Part shown: positions 1 through 11,300 of the stretch, in pieces
How the letters are laid out: each line of letters opens with the position of its first letter
Position numbering within the stretch: the first letter of the stretch is position 1
Assembly: GCA_030272585.1 (NCBI GenBank)
Contig: BSYQ01000009.1
Coordinates: 3,906,001-3,970,000 of the forward strand
DNA: 64,000 nt
Source: Bryopsis sp. KO-2023
Taxonomy: Eukaryota; Chlorophyta; Ulvophyceae; Bryopsidales; Bryopsidaceae
Direction of reading: 5' to 3'
Program-made: the position numbers and the translations under genes
Notes under the pieces: model-generated
The model's database searches: none
What the model saw: only the letters and a program-made list of their open reading frames with translations
What the model was told of the DNA's origin: nothing

Positions 1-846
1 GTATATCCGAGCAAACGCAATCAGCGACCTAACACAGAAGGAACTGCGTGTTTTTTTTCTTTCGAAGTTCCTTCACCACCACCGCCTGCAAACCGATTGG
101 CCTCTGGATGAACACCTGGTGCTGCAACGTTCGCTCTGGAGACCGCGATCGAGTTTTACTAGCATCAGCAGTGGGTTGCGGCTTGATTGATTCTCTCGAT
201 CCACAGGCATGGAAAGGACCTTTCGATCGACACCTCACATCAGAAGGAAACGTCCCTTCGGCGAGCCCAAAAAAGCCTTTCGTGCGTAGCACGTAGCGCT
301 ACGCCATCGAACATCTGGGCGCTGGCGCCGCCCAAGCTCGTCCAGTGTTCCGGCTGCGTTCTGCGTGTGTAATCATTGTTGTTGTTGTTGTTCTGCGGAT
401 GCTGAAATTGAAATTTGAAACTATTTGTGGAGAACCGATGGTGAATACCGCTATTGCCCATCTGCGCCGATCAACAACGCTATACACGAGCCAAGAAGCG
501 CACAAGTGGCACTTGTGTTAATCGACGCAAACGCTTTTGTTTCCTTGTGCTATCACCCTTAGTGATGCTGGAACAAGGACAAAACAGAAAACCTTATGCA
601 CGTAAACCTGTTACCCCTTTTTTCAGTGAAAAAACTGCTGTTTGTGGGGGTTGCGTCGACATATCAAATGGTTTTTTCGTGCCCCAAACCAATCACACTT
701 CATCAGCCAGGCTTGGTTGAGGTTACCTAAGATTCTGACACAAAACCCCAAAGCAGTCGACAACCCAACCACACAAGACATCATTTCCAAACACATATAT
801 GTGTTTTGAATATATTCTGCCTCTTTGCGTCGAGTTTTGTTATTGG
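1..846. other. 5' flank, no gene supported
   Basis: No coding signal is supported here. A short GTT-type microsatellite lies at about 373-391. Several overlapping ORFs under 90 codons exist on both strands but resemble nothing I know and lack consistent splice context. The last 100 bases probably contain the promoter and leader of the broken gene that follows. Confidence 0.5.
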
Positions 847-1698
847 ATGGTCGACAATCTCAGACGTATTTGCGCTTACGTCTTCGTGGCCGTTCTTGTC
901 GGTTGCCACGTCTCCGCTCAGGAAAGAAACGCCACGAGGCTCGTGCCTAATTTCTCCGACTCGTTGGAACCGATCGTGGCAATCCTGTACCCTCCCGAAA
1001 TCCTTGAATCTGACGCCGCGTGCGATACACTATCATTGTTACGGTGTTAGGATGGAATCACTTCGTGGTGTGCGACCCTGAGAACAAGGCATTGGCCTTC
1101 TGGGGGGAGCGGATCCAACTGGCCGACGACATGTGCAAGGATCCCCAAAGGCCTGGTGAATTGTTCGCATATTCGATGCTAGCATCCGCCGCCCTCAGCG
1201 CTGAGGGCGGCGGAGCAAGAATCCCCAGAGGCTATGGTACCGTATGCACAGAAAATGGAGGAACTGGGGTTCGACCCCGAGGATCGATCGACGGACACGT
1301 CGACTGCGATAGGTTTCGCTAACGTTGATGGCGGTCGTCTCGCCGACTGGCTGGCAGTCGATGGATGGAATTCTCGTGGAGACCTTTCGAGAAGCGATTT
1401 CCCACAGCGATACGAAGACTACACGGGTTATACACCCCTCAATACCCCCTGGACGTTACGCTACCCCAACAGATGGCAGCCGTTGGTCCAACCTGACAGC
1501 AAAGTCGGTCGATTCAACGCCCAGACACACGTCGCACTTTTCCTAGGTCAGATTCGCCCGCTCGTTCTAACCAAGGAGGAAGTAGAATCCCGACGGGTCA
1601 ACTTTCCTTACAAGAACAAGGGTGCCCGCAGTTTGAAGGGAGAAGATGTCAAGATGGACTTGTTCGACATCTCGGCAAACCTTACTCCTAAACAGAGG
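847..1698 (+). pseudogene. Vanadium-haloperoxidase/PAP2-like protein, frameshifted and truncated
   Basis: Reading starts at an ATG (847) with a good secretory signal peptide: a short basic N-terminus, then a hydrophobic stretch ending in HVSA. The frame then moves twice. Frame 1 hits a stop at 1048-1050, while homologous-looking sequence (WNHFV, then DPENKALAFWGERI) continues in frame 3. At about 1190-1210 it returns to frame 1 and runs through LGFDPED, AIGFANVDGG and DGWNSRGD to YTGYTPLNTPW and RWQPLV. From memory, this order (DG-N-GD, then Y-DYTGY-P-NTP, then RWQPL) is typical of the N-terminal half of vanadium-dependent haloperoxidase-related proteins. The C-terminal half, which carries the vanadate-binding Arg/His residues, is not seen before the next gene. 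I infer a truncated pseudogene. Unrecognised micro-introns or assembly errors at the two shifts are the alternatives. Confidence 0.6.
1186..1213. repeat. Perfect 28-nt palindrome at a frameshift
   Basis: Fourteen bases (CCGCCGCCCTCAGC) are followed directly by their exact reverse complement, with no loop. Removing 7 nt at the centre (CAGCGCT, flanked by a CT repeat) rejoins the two reading frames of the haloperoxidase-like gene into a continuous AALRAAEQE. The palindrome may therefore have arisen by a 7-nt insertion or template-switch event that broke the gene. Confidence 0.8.
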
Positions 1699-2489
1699 TT
1701 TCTAGATCCTACATATTTTCTCTATTGCAATGTGTGTACTGTAATGGTTGTCGCGAATATATTTGGGTTGTTTTGCAGGGGTAGAGCTAGAGGTAGAGTA
1801 ATGGGCTCCTTCTCCTATTTTGTAGCGTTGTTTTGTAGGCTTTGAATCATTGTAGGGAAGATCATGGACAAATTTCTGAAAAAGCAATGTAATCTAGTAC
1901 AAAAAGAGTTGAAGAAATATAGGAAGTATCAATTCACCACACACACCATGGGATGTGGTTCAAAGAGGACTGAAATCGTGTGCTTTCTTCTAATTGTGCT
2001 TTCTTCTAATTTCTGCCTGGGCGCGCTGACTTTTTTTTTTTGGCACAGTATTGTTCAAGAAGGGCGTATCCCACCCAACACACCCTACACATACCTCGAC
2101 TTCCTGTGAAAACATTACCCCAAATGAGAAAAAAAATCAACATTAGGTGAGTTCCCTATATGATTCATTTTTAGCTACAGACCGTTCTCGAAAATTCCTC
2201 TCACTACTATGTAAAATGACCATCCATCTTCCTTGCTCCAGACCAAACCCACAACACTCCACATCCACATCCACATCACCACCACCACACAAGACAATGG
2301 CCATCAAAACCCCTCCCGCCCCTGCTCTATCTCATTTCCCCCCCCCTTGGCAAACCAATTCTATGTACCCTTTACCCCCACCCACCCCAAAAATCAAAAA
2401 ATGCAGATAACCTGAAATATCCCTGAAACCCCACTCACTCGAACAAGACAAACTTACATAAGTGATCCAGCGTGAACATGGTGACCTTA
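1699..2489. other. Intergenic gap, probable SmB 3' region
   Basis: AT-rich sequence with no supported exon. It holds the 16-nt tandem repeat and an imperfect CCACAT/CACCAC microsatellite at about 2250-2290. The right part should be the 3' UTR of the minus-strand SmB gene. Confidence 0.5.
1980..2011. repeat. Tandem repeat, 16 nt x 2
   Basis: Two exact adjacent copies of GTGCTTTCTTCTAATT lie in the AT-rich gap downstream of the broken haloperoxidase-like gene. Confidence 0.85.
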
Positions 2490-5372
2490 TCATTGGGGTG
2501 GGGGTTGCTGCATTCCAGGTCTTGGGGGCCCCTGAGGGGGTGGCATCATGGGCTGCCCAGGTCGAGGAGGCATCCCCGGAGGAACCATACCTGGTGGGGG
2601 CATTCCTGGCCGAACCTGCAATACAGCGCATACTCCACAATCGGACTCTTCCTAGAGCTTTGTTGAAACACAAGGGGTCTTCTTATCCATGCACATTTAC
2701 TGCAAAGGCAACGAGCAGGTTTGATTCTAAAAATAGACTCACCCCAGGGGGAGGCATCCCTTGTGGAGGTGGCATGCCTGGCATTCCAGGAGGCGGCATC
2801 CCGGGAGGGGGGCCCATCCCAGGAGGCATCATTCCGGGGGGCGGCATCCCTGTACATTAGTCCCAGAAATCAGATACTCACTTGAATATGAACGGTTGAA
2901 TTTGTTGAAAGGGGTGCAAACTTTGGTCATCGATGGAACTTCCATCAGCAGAAAAACATTGCAATGCTGACCCCCCTGGATACGTCAAATTTTCTTTTCG
3001 ATTTCATGGTTTAAGACTGTTTAAAAAAGTCGTGGATGTACCTTGGGGAGGTGGCATCCCAGGTCGCATTCCTTGCATGGGCATCCCTGGTCTTGGAGGT
3101 GGATGCATCCCAGGGGGAGGTCGCATTAGGGGTGGTGCTTGAACCTGTTTTAAACAAACCCAATGAGAGAAAGCTCCTTACTTCGCTTATTTGGTGAAAC
3201 TTGCCTTCTCCACATCGAGTCAATTGCAGAATCCCAGGCTGACATGCAATTGACGATTCTCCTCCCCTTGTAGAATAATCAATGTGTATATCTATATAAG
3301 GAGATGCAATCCAGTCCCCATCACAGTATGGGAAGAAAAAAAAGTGACGATTTGCCATGTATTGTGTGGTGGTTTCACCTGAGGTCTTGGCAGCATCATT
3401 CCAGGTGCTGGACCACCCACTCCTCTAGCTGGTGCACCCAATCCCTGTTGAAGCAGGAAGACCCAAGCAATAAATCTTACAGAAAATGGACCCCTTTTTT
3501 CCTTTCATGCCCAAAACTACAGGAAAGGATTCTCTTTTCCAGGCAAGACGGATGGGATGGAGACGATAATACCACCCACAGGAATTTGACATGCACCTCA
3601 AAGTACTTTTTTACGTTGATTGTACCCATTTTGGGAAATCACTGGGGATTTGAGTGCGGGTGGATCAATTCAATATTTCAGGGAAAACAAAAGATGGTGA
3701 ACTCCTTCTGGAGATGATACTGACATCTATTCATATGGGCAGATTTTGAAAAGATGCTTGAGCGAAGGGATGAAAAAAAAACTGTGAGGGGGAAAGGGAA
3801 AAACTTACTCCAACGGGCTGACCAGGTGCTGCTACAGGCAAGCCCCTTCCTGCCGCTCGACCGACTCCGGCTCCTGGCTAGTTTTCATACAGCACACTAT
3901 CAGAACCATACTTATGAAAGGATCTTTCATCAACACAGACAAAAAAAGAAGAGAAGGCAACCCTTAAATTTTTGGAGAGAAAAAATCTGTTTGAGTGGTG
4001 GGGGGGGCAATGCGAGAGGAGCATGAACTATTTTTAGAAAAGAGAAGGGACTGGCAAAAAAAAATCGATGCTCTTTTTTATGGTTTCGAGGTGCAGCCCC
4101 CATATCCTGGGCACCCGGCAGCTCGCTCAGATTCCCCAATTCAAGCTTTCTACGTTCGCATCAGCCGGATGAAGAGTTTGCTGCTTTCGATCATATTTTA
4201 GGAATTCGTGTCCACACTTTGAATGACGTTTTTCAAGGAAACACAGAAAAAAATTCAAAAAAAATTCTTGGGTTTCTGTGTGGGGTACAACGCTCACAGG
4301 GGCCACTTGAGCTCTTTCTGGCCTGGTTTCTTCCTGCGGTGGCGGTCCCTCGATCATCAAGGATATAACTTCTTCCCCACGCAACAGCACCAACCCCAAG
4401 ACTCGACGCTCCTCTCTCTGATTCACAAGTCGAAACAGCTTGTCACCTTCTTGTGTCAGACATAGGGAGTCACCGGGACGATATTTCAAAATGAATTGTG
4501 CTGGATTGGGGAGGAAACAAAAATATCCAAAGATAAAGGCAAGAAAGGAAGTCGTATTCAAAATTATACATGCATATTTTCTAACCGAAGTGTGGTGCTG
4601 GCGGTGATATCAGACGAATGAGCTTTTTTTTTCCCTTGCCACATTCTGTCGGGGTGTATATCTGCACTATATACATGTCTTGCTGTGGATTTCCACCGAA
4701 ATTGACAATTCTGGTCAGTTTGTGGGGATTTGTTGGTTTTGTTTCGGAGCTGACAAAGGGCACGCACCTCCTCTTTTCCTTTTTTGGGGGGCAATTTTCT
4801 GAATTCCTCGGAGTCTCCAAGCACAAGATTCATGTGTCGATCAAATGCCATAAATCTACACACAATTAAAAAAAAACAATAAAAAGTGCATCAAAATATC
4901 CACCATCACGGTATTTCACTTACTCACCATCTAGTTTTTTTTCCAACCCTGGATCAACTAGTCACAAATTTTCACGCTTTTTTTTCCTTCCTCCGTGATT
5001 AATACAATTCAATTCCAAATGGAGCCTTTGGTTTCTGAGATAAAAATATTCCTCCACGGTGCCCATGTTTTTCTTCCTTGTTCTCATTTCTTTTACTTTT
5101 CACTGAGGGGAAAAAGAAAGGAGTGCAAGGAAAAACACATCCTTTTCCTCCAAAGAAAATCCAGTTTCATTGGAGGTCTCGGGGAAAAGCTTTTGGCTCA
5201 CCTGCCAACGATCTGACGCCCATCAGTCAGCGTCACGCGCATGCCTGCGATGCGAAAACCAGATCAGAATCCAAAAAAATACGAGATCCAGACAGGGCCA
5301 ACGGGAGGCCGCCTGCGATAACTCACGGTAGTTTATATATTGCAGCAGCTTTGATGTCTTCGAGAGCGACAT
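2490..5372 (-). CDS. SNRPB: Small nuclear ribonucleoprotein-associated protein B (SmB), 9 exons
   Basis: Core Sm-ring protein of the U1, U2, U4/U6 and U5 snRNPs, nuclear, acting in pre-mRNA splicing. Exons in transcript order: 5372-5327, 5244-5202, 4855-4768, 4417-4298, 3877-3809, 3444-3379, 3144-3042, 2849-2743 and 2615-2490. Phases join without error to give 255 aa (human SmB is about 240). The Sm1 motif reads [20 protein letters not shown], followed by [15 protein letters not shown]. Sm2 is [16 protein letters not shown], followed by EGPPP. The linker has the family GVGRAAGRG segment. The tail is made of GMPPPG / GMRPP repeats, as in other SmB proteins. The start ATG gives [16 protein letters not shown], which matches the family N-terminus. 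Every intron is GT-AG. The gene is divergent from the unknown gene at 6525. Confidence 0.96.
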
Positions 5373-6524
5373 GATGAAAGGCGCCTCTTTTGAAAGAAAA
5401 CTTCAACAAAAAGGAAATCCCAGCCCGTCTTTCGAGCGTTCCCTTGCTAACCACCCTCTGGTCGATAGCCCCTGCAAGCGTGACGACCACTGCTTGAGTT
5501 TTGAGAGGAATGAGGGGCCTTCTAAATCTGGACGATTTCGTACAGCTTTTTAATGTTCGACAATGTTCAAATTAAAAAAAATAAAAATTGAAGGAAATCA
5601 GGTTCACATATTCTTTGGAAAGCAACATCTTCCCACTATTGCAACAACACAACATTAGGGTCCTCTATTGAGGGTCGATCAATGTTCAAATGAACACCAC
5701 TTTAGGAAAATCTGCCTGTCCGACATGGAAGTTCACGTGAACATCCGTACCATTCTCACTTCCCAGAGTAGGGCTGGTCGTACGCTGACGCAGGTCTGTG
5801 GTATGTCTTCCGCACACAGTACTCTTTTCTTCTTGCTTTGCGGCTACACTGGTTTGCAGACAACAAGAGCACTGAGAGAGCGGCACGGATCGAGTAACCC
5901 AAGTCAGGTTCTCCTCCGGAAAAGGAAATAGACGCAGCTCGTCACCGTCTTCGAGTTTCGTCGGCTACTGGACGACAAGAAGAAAGGTACGGAGGATTGT
6001 CGATAAGGGATTTTTTTTTCTTCACGTTCTTCGCGTTTCTCGTTTGTTTTTGGGGGAGCTCGATAGAATATATCAGTGCGATAACGGCGGTTTTACCTCA
6101 GCCGCCGGAGTCAGGGCTTCCGTAGGTTGATGATGTTGTCGATGATTTGGTGGATGCCTCGTTCGAAAACTGGGATGCTAGTCGATGCAGTGGGACAGTT
6201 CTTTTTTAGCGCCGGAAAGAGAATAAAAGGTTCAAAATAGAAAGAGGGAGGGAAAAAAGAGAAAGTTGGCTGGTTGTCCTACATTTCGCACCGCTCGCGC
6301 GAACATCGATGTTGCCATTCTCATCTTTTCTGTCAATCTGGTGCTGCCGTTTGGTAGAGCAGTTTGTCGGCGGCGTATACAACTATCGGAAGAGAGTTCT
6401 TAAAACGATTCTGTGCACGGGTGTCGGGATAACCCAGCAACGATAGGTTCAACGCGAAGCACGAGACTGTGTGTGTCCTCACGTCAACGTTTGAGTCGGG
6501 CATGGCTGTGTTGTTTTTTTCAGG
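5373..6524. other. Divergent intergenic region between SmB and the 158-aa gene
   Basis: The region separates two start codons that point away from each other, so it holds both promoters. The base just before the ATG at 6525 is a T-rich AG acceptor (ttttttcag), so the downstream gene probably has a 5'-UTR intron. No coding exon is supported. Confidence 0.5.
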
Positions 6525-7440
6525 ATGTCGAAGTTCTGGCAGACGTTCGACCATGTGGGGGAGGCGTGGATGAAGCGATTCCCCACCTGGCTGGGATACT
6601 TTGAGGCGGCTCTGGATCACCACCAGAGTCGCTTCAAGGAACCCTTCCAAGTGGCCAGCATGGGGGAAGGTGAGTGTCTAAAATTGTGTTGCAAGAATGT
6701 TGTCCATTACTCATACGAAATTTGACAGTTTCTGTACAAAATCGATTTGGATTCTTGCAGAGCTTTCTTCCCAGCCCGTCGTGGACGACATGCCCACCTC
6801 TCCCTCTCTTCTGACACGTGAGTATACACCAGTGTAGTCTGCACAGCTCTGCTAATGTTGACAACCCCCTTTTTTTTAACTCGCGAGTTCCCCCTTTCAT
6901 GGAGAGAGGACATCAAGTTTATTTAAATTTGAGTCCGCGAGTTATGAGAAGAACCACCAAAGATTTTGCCTTTTTTTACCAGGTGGGACAGCGGAGGTCA
7001 GGCGGTTCGCTCGCATCTTTGCGGACCCCACGCCTGCTCCTCCATTTCATCGCAAGGGGGCGACTGCTGGCTGTGGTTGGGCTCCGCCTTCAAGGTATGA
7101 ATTAAGTTGGGGTTTGAACAAAGAGCTGTTTTTTTTGTGCGAATGCTTGTCCAAAAGATCATTCGTTCGAAACAGTTTGTGAGTGCGAGAAAAGCGGTTG
7201 GAGATGCTACTGGGTGCTGTTGATCGTTTGTTGGTCGGAGGAAACTAATTTGTAACTGCTCTCTTTGTTAATCACAGATACAACGCAGCCAACGGCAGCC
7301 CATCCCCGCCGGCATCCCCTCGCGCAGCTCCTGCTACCCTCCGTCCTCTGAACACCAAGCTTCAGGAGGAGAAGCAGGGGCTCGACCTGTACCTGCGCTC
7401 GCCGAAGTCCCCCGGTTTCAAAATCGGGGCGCACTTCTAG
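6525..7440 (+). CDS. Unknown 158-aa protein, 4 exons
   Basis: I do not recognise this protein. Exons 6525-6669, 6761-6817, 6983-7094 and 7278-7440 join in phase with GT-AG introns. The N-terminus (MSKFWQTFDHVGEAWMKRF) is Trp/Phe-rich and amphipathic, and leads into HHQSRFKEPFQ. The middle is Pro/Ser-rich and presumably disordered. The C-terminus has LNTKLQEEKQGLDLYLRSPK and ends FKIGAHF. There is no signal peptide, TM segment or clear transit peptide. The start is the first ATG after a probable 5'-UTR splice acceptor. Clean splicing and strong coding bias make it a real gene. Its function is open. Confidence 0.75.
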
Positions 7441-8327
7441 GTAAGCATCTCGCCTGAGAAAATCATACTCTGCATGCACTTCTCTGAAACACTAGACGCA
7501 CTGTTTTTTTGACGGAGAGACACTGTTTGCATTGAGCGCTCTTAGTACGCGCGCGCGTTCATTATCGAAATCGCGCCTTGCGTTTAGCCACTATGGGCTC
7601 TTCTGTGGATCATGCAGTGACATGTTGAGAATCTGTTTTGTGGTGTTGTGTCCCAGAGTGCGACGGCGGGCCCCTGCTGGAATGCAGGGGACAGGGGGGG
7701 TGCCCCCCTCCCCCCTCCAGGAGCAGCCAGCCCACACAAGAGGTACGACACGCACCATCCAAAGAACTTGAATGTCACTTTAAATGCCTGAAAAAGAATC
7801 CAATCGGTGGGAGGTGGCATGTCGAAAAGAAACAACACTTGAGTTTTGCATTCATCGTTTGGCGATCCCGAAAACGCAAAAAAGGACATTGACGACTACC
7901 GTGTTTGTCTTGGAGAAGAAAAAGCCACTCATCGATGCGCGAAAGTTGAAAAGCAGCGGAGCGCGCCTTACCGTTTTCTTTTGTGCATAGACCTTGGCCT
8001 GTCGCTGTCTCCACAGAACAGAGGGCCCAGAAGGGGAAGCGGCCTTGGTGGTGAACAGTCGAGTTTGCTGCGATTTCGAGCTGGGGCGCTTCTTTGGGGG
8101 ACCCACGGAGTGCTGCTCCACCAACCGTTCCCGACTTTCTCCTCAACACCGCCCGATTGTTTTCGGCTCCGCCGAAACAGTGTACAGATCTGTTGACCTG
8201 CTGGCCTAAGAAGGGGGAGTCCGACTGCTCCAGTGGGGATGAACTGGACCGAGGATCCCCAGAGGAGCTCAGCAACGATCGAAGGGAAGGGCAAGTGTTG
8301 GAAGCGCCGGGGAGTCAGGACATCTCC
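7441..8327. other. Gap before WDR48; possible 5' leader exons
   Basis: GC-richer than the introns and containing several ORFs over 60 codons on both strands. In-frame sequence runs into the first WDR48 exon from about 8094 without an ATG, so part of this stretch may be 5' UTR or an unrecognised upstream exon. Nothing firmer can be supported. Confidence 0.4.
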
Positions 8328-11300
8328 ATGCATCGGAGACCTGTCGGGTCGGGGGGGTTTTACGGGGGAATGGGCTACGGAAACGGAACCCAGCAGCAGC
8401 ATCGCAGGAAAGACGACCGAGGGGTTTCTGTGACGTACGGAAGAGGGGATGGAAGCCAGGTGGGGTGGTTTCGCGCGTTTGCGCAGACTGACTGGGATTT
8501 CCTCGTTTTGTTTCCTTTCTTTGAGATATATGTGTTTTGTTGTTTTCTTTTTTTTAGTGGGCTGTGAAAAGATTGGGCACCAGCAGGGAAGGGGGGGGGG
8601 ATTCATTGATGGAAAACCGTTCGAACACAGGACCAAGCAGAGAGCTAAAGTTATTCTTTTCAGCAATAAAAACTTGTTGGGTTTTTTTTCTGTACCTTTT
8701 GCAGCATTGCAGTGGCATCCAATCGCTGCTGGTGAAAGGAGACCACCTTTTTACAGCATCACGAGATTCCACAGTCAAGAGGTAAATCATACGGAGCCAT
8801 TTATTCCCAAAAATAAAGAGAATAAAACCCAACAAAAATGCCTCGTCAAAAACAGTAGTAGGAATCTTTTTTGTCCTCCCACGAAGCTTAGCCTGTAGCA
8901 GCGATCCTCTAACGAAAAAGATTGCATTCCAATCCAAGCATTTGTTTATCATTCCATAAATAGAATGAAACAAACGTGTGGGGTACTGGTGACAACCTTA
9001 GCTGATGCTCAACCTTACAACATTTTAATACGTGTACAAATGTGTGTGTGTGTGTGGTGGTGGTTTGGATATATATTATATATACACATATGATCATTTT
9101 TTCGGGGCTTGAAATTTGGTAGTTTTTGCCACATGTGATTTTAGGTGGTGGGTGCAAGATGGACATCAGCCCAAATTCGAAACAAGTTTCGAAGGCCACT
9201 CGGATTGGGTGAATGATCTCGTTATGGTGGGGGACTTGCTTGCCACTGGATCCAACGACAAAACAGTCAAGTTGTGGAATCCTCAGTCCCCAGGTAAATT
9301 TCAAACCTATGCACAGCTGTGCTGATGTCGATGCCAGAACAGAAAAATGGGGGTGGAACATAAAATCCATCCAAGAATTGGCCGAGCTTTTTGTATTTTT
9401 GTATTTTTTTTCTTTTTTGGGTGGGTAATATAATATCATCGAGTTTTTTTTTGGTTTTTTTCTTGGGGTGTTGTTTGATAGGTGGGAGCATGTGCATATC
9501 TCAGCGGGCGCATTCCGACTATGTCAGTGCTTTGGCGAGTGCCCCTGAGGAAGGTTTGCTGGCTTCTGCCGGGTTGAGGGCAGAAATTTTCGTCTGGGAT
9601 CTGAAGGTATCATCAATCCACAGCCAGAACATGAAAGCTAAAAGAAAAAAGAAAATGAATCATGCTTTGAAAATAATTGGAGCTCCGTCTTGTGTGATAT
9701 CGAAACCTGCCCTGGGGGAGAAAATAAGTGATTCCTGAATGGGACGGGGGTGTTGGCATATAGATATATAGAAAAAAAATAATATGGATAATATATAATA
9801 TAAAAATATTGCTGTACAAGCGGCCGAGAAATTAACAAGGCATACCCAGGGGGCATTGGTGTCGTTAAGAAAACAATGTCCTGGTGTTTCTTTTCCATTT
9901 TTTGAGTAGGGGGATCTTGTGCTGTTTCTTTGTGAAGATATTATTCACAACGTAGATTTTTCTTTACTAAATTTTTTGGAGGGAGTGGGGGAGGGTTATA
10001 CAATTTAACGGTAAAAGAAATTAAAAAAAAGCATTGCTTTTTCTCGTCCCGACTCTTTTTTGGTTTTTTCTTCAGCAAAGCCCTGAGATGCGTGAAAGGC
10101 TGAAACTGTTTCCCAACGACGAGAACAAGGACAAGGGCAGCATATATGCTTTGAACATGAACGAGCAAGGGGGGCTGCTGGCTGCCGGATCCACGGACGC
10201 CGTCATCCGGATATTCGACATGAAACAAGGGAAAAAAATCATGAAGCTTAAGGTCTCCATCTCTGACAAACGCATAATTTCTGTGTCGAATTTTCTTTCG
10301 ATTTGAAGTACAAGTGTTGTTTGTGGGATGTGTGTAAGGAGAATACACCCCTTTTTTGATAAATTCAGCAAAAAATTTTAGGTTCTTTTTTTCTTTTTTT
10401 TTTCGGGGGGTGGGAGGGGGAAAGAGTTTTAGCAGATTGGGAAAAGAGAAAATGAAACGGTGTAATGTACAGTATCCAAATACGATATGAATGAAGCAAG
10501 CCAAAGGTGATGCACGCACTTAAAATATGATTTTTATTTGGGTTGATGCAGGGCCACACAGACAACGTTCGATGTGTCGTTTTGAATGCTGAGGGCACCA
10601 GGATGTTAACCGGGTCGTCCGATCACACAGTCAAGCTCTGGGACTTGGGCCATCAGAGGTGCATTCAGGTGGGGGCGGTGTAGATTTCCAATTTCTTTGT
10701 TCTGGATAATTTATTATACAGATGAGTAGATTTAAAGAGGCTGTATTTGCAATCGTGTTGTAACCCCCCCTTTTTTAATTATGTGAAAGTTTGTTTCAAA
10801 ATGTTTTTCGATTTTTTTTTTGGGGGGGTTCCCACAAGTTTTTCTTCATTCATCGAAGGTGTTATTTTTATTCTTTTTCCGTGTTGTTTGTTTCTGTGTT
10901 TTTGATTTTTTAATGAATCCTTTTCCCTTCTTGTTGTTTTTGTGTTTTTGAATTTGTTTTTTTTCTCCAACCTTTCCCAACAGACATTGCACTGCCACAC
11001 GGATTCCGTCTGGTCTTTGTTGGTGGGCGAAAGTTTCAACACAGTTTTGAGCGGTGGCCGTGACAAGAGCATCTACCGCACGAACTTGACATATCGCACC
11101 AGCGAACTTCTTTTCGTCGAGGATAAACCTATCCAAAAAATGGTGGGTGCGCGCATGTGGGCATTTCCCCCCAAAAAAAAACATGGATTATCTCTTTTTC
11201 TCGCACTGGCCTGCTGTTTGGAAAAAAGGACGTCTGAAATTCATGGAAAATGGCTGTTCGAAGAAAACTGCTTTCTTTCCCATTTTGTGAATCGTTGTGT

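Noticed and set aside
7968..8666. 232-codon minus-strand ORF upstream of WDR48
   Set aside because: Overlaps the first WDR48 exons in antisense, is low-complexity and shows no family motif.
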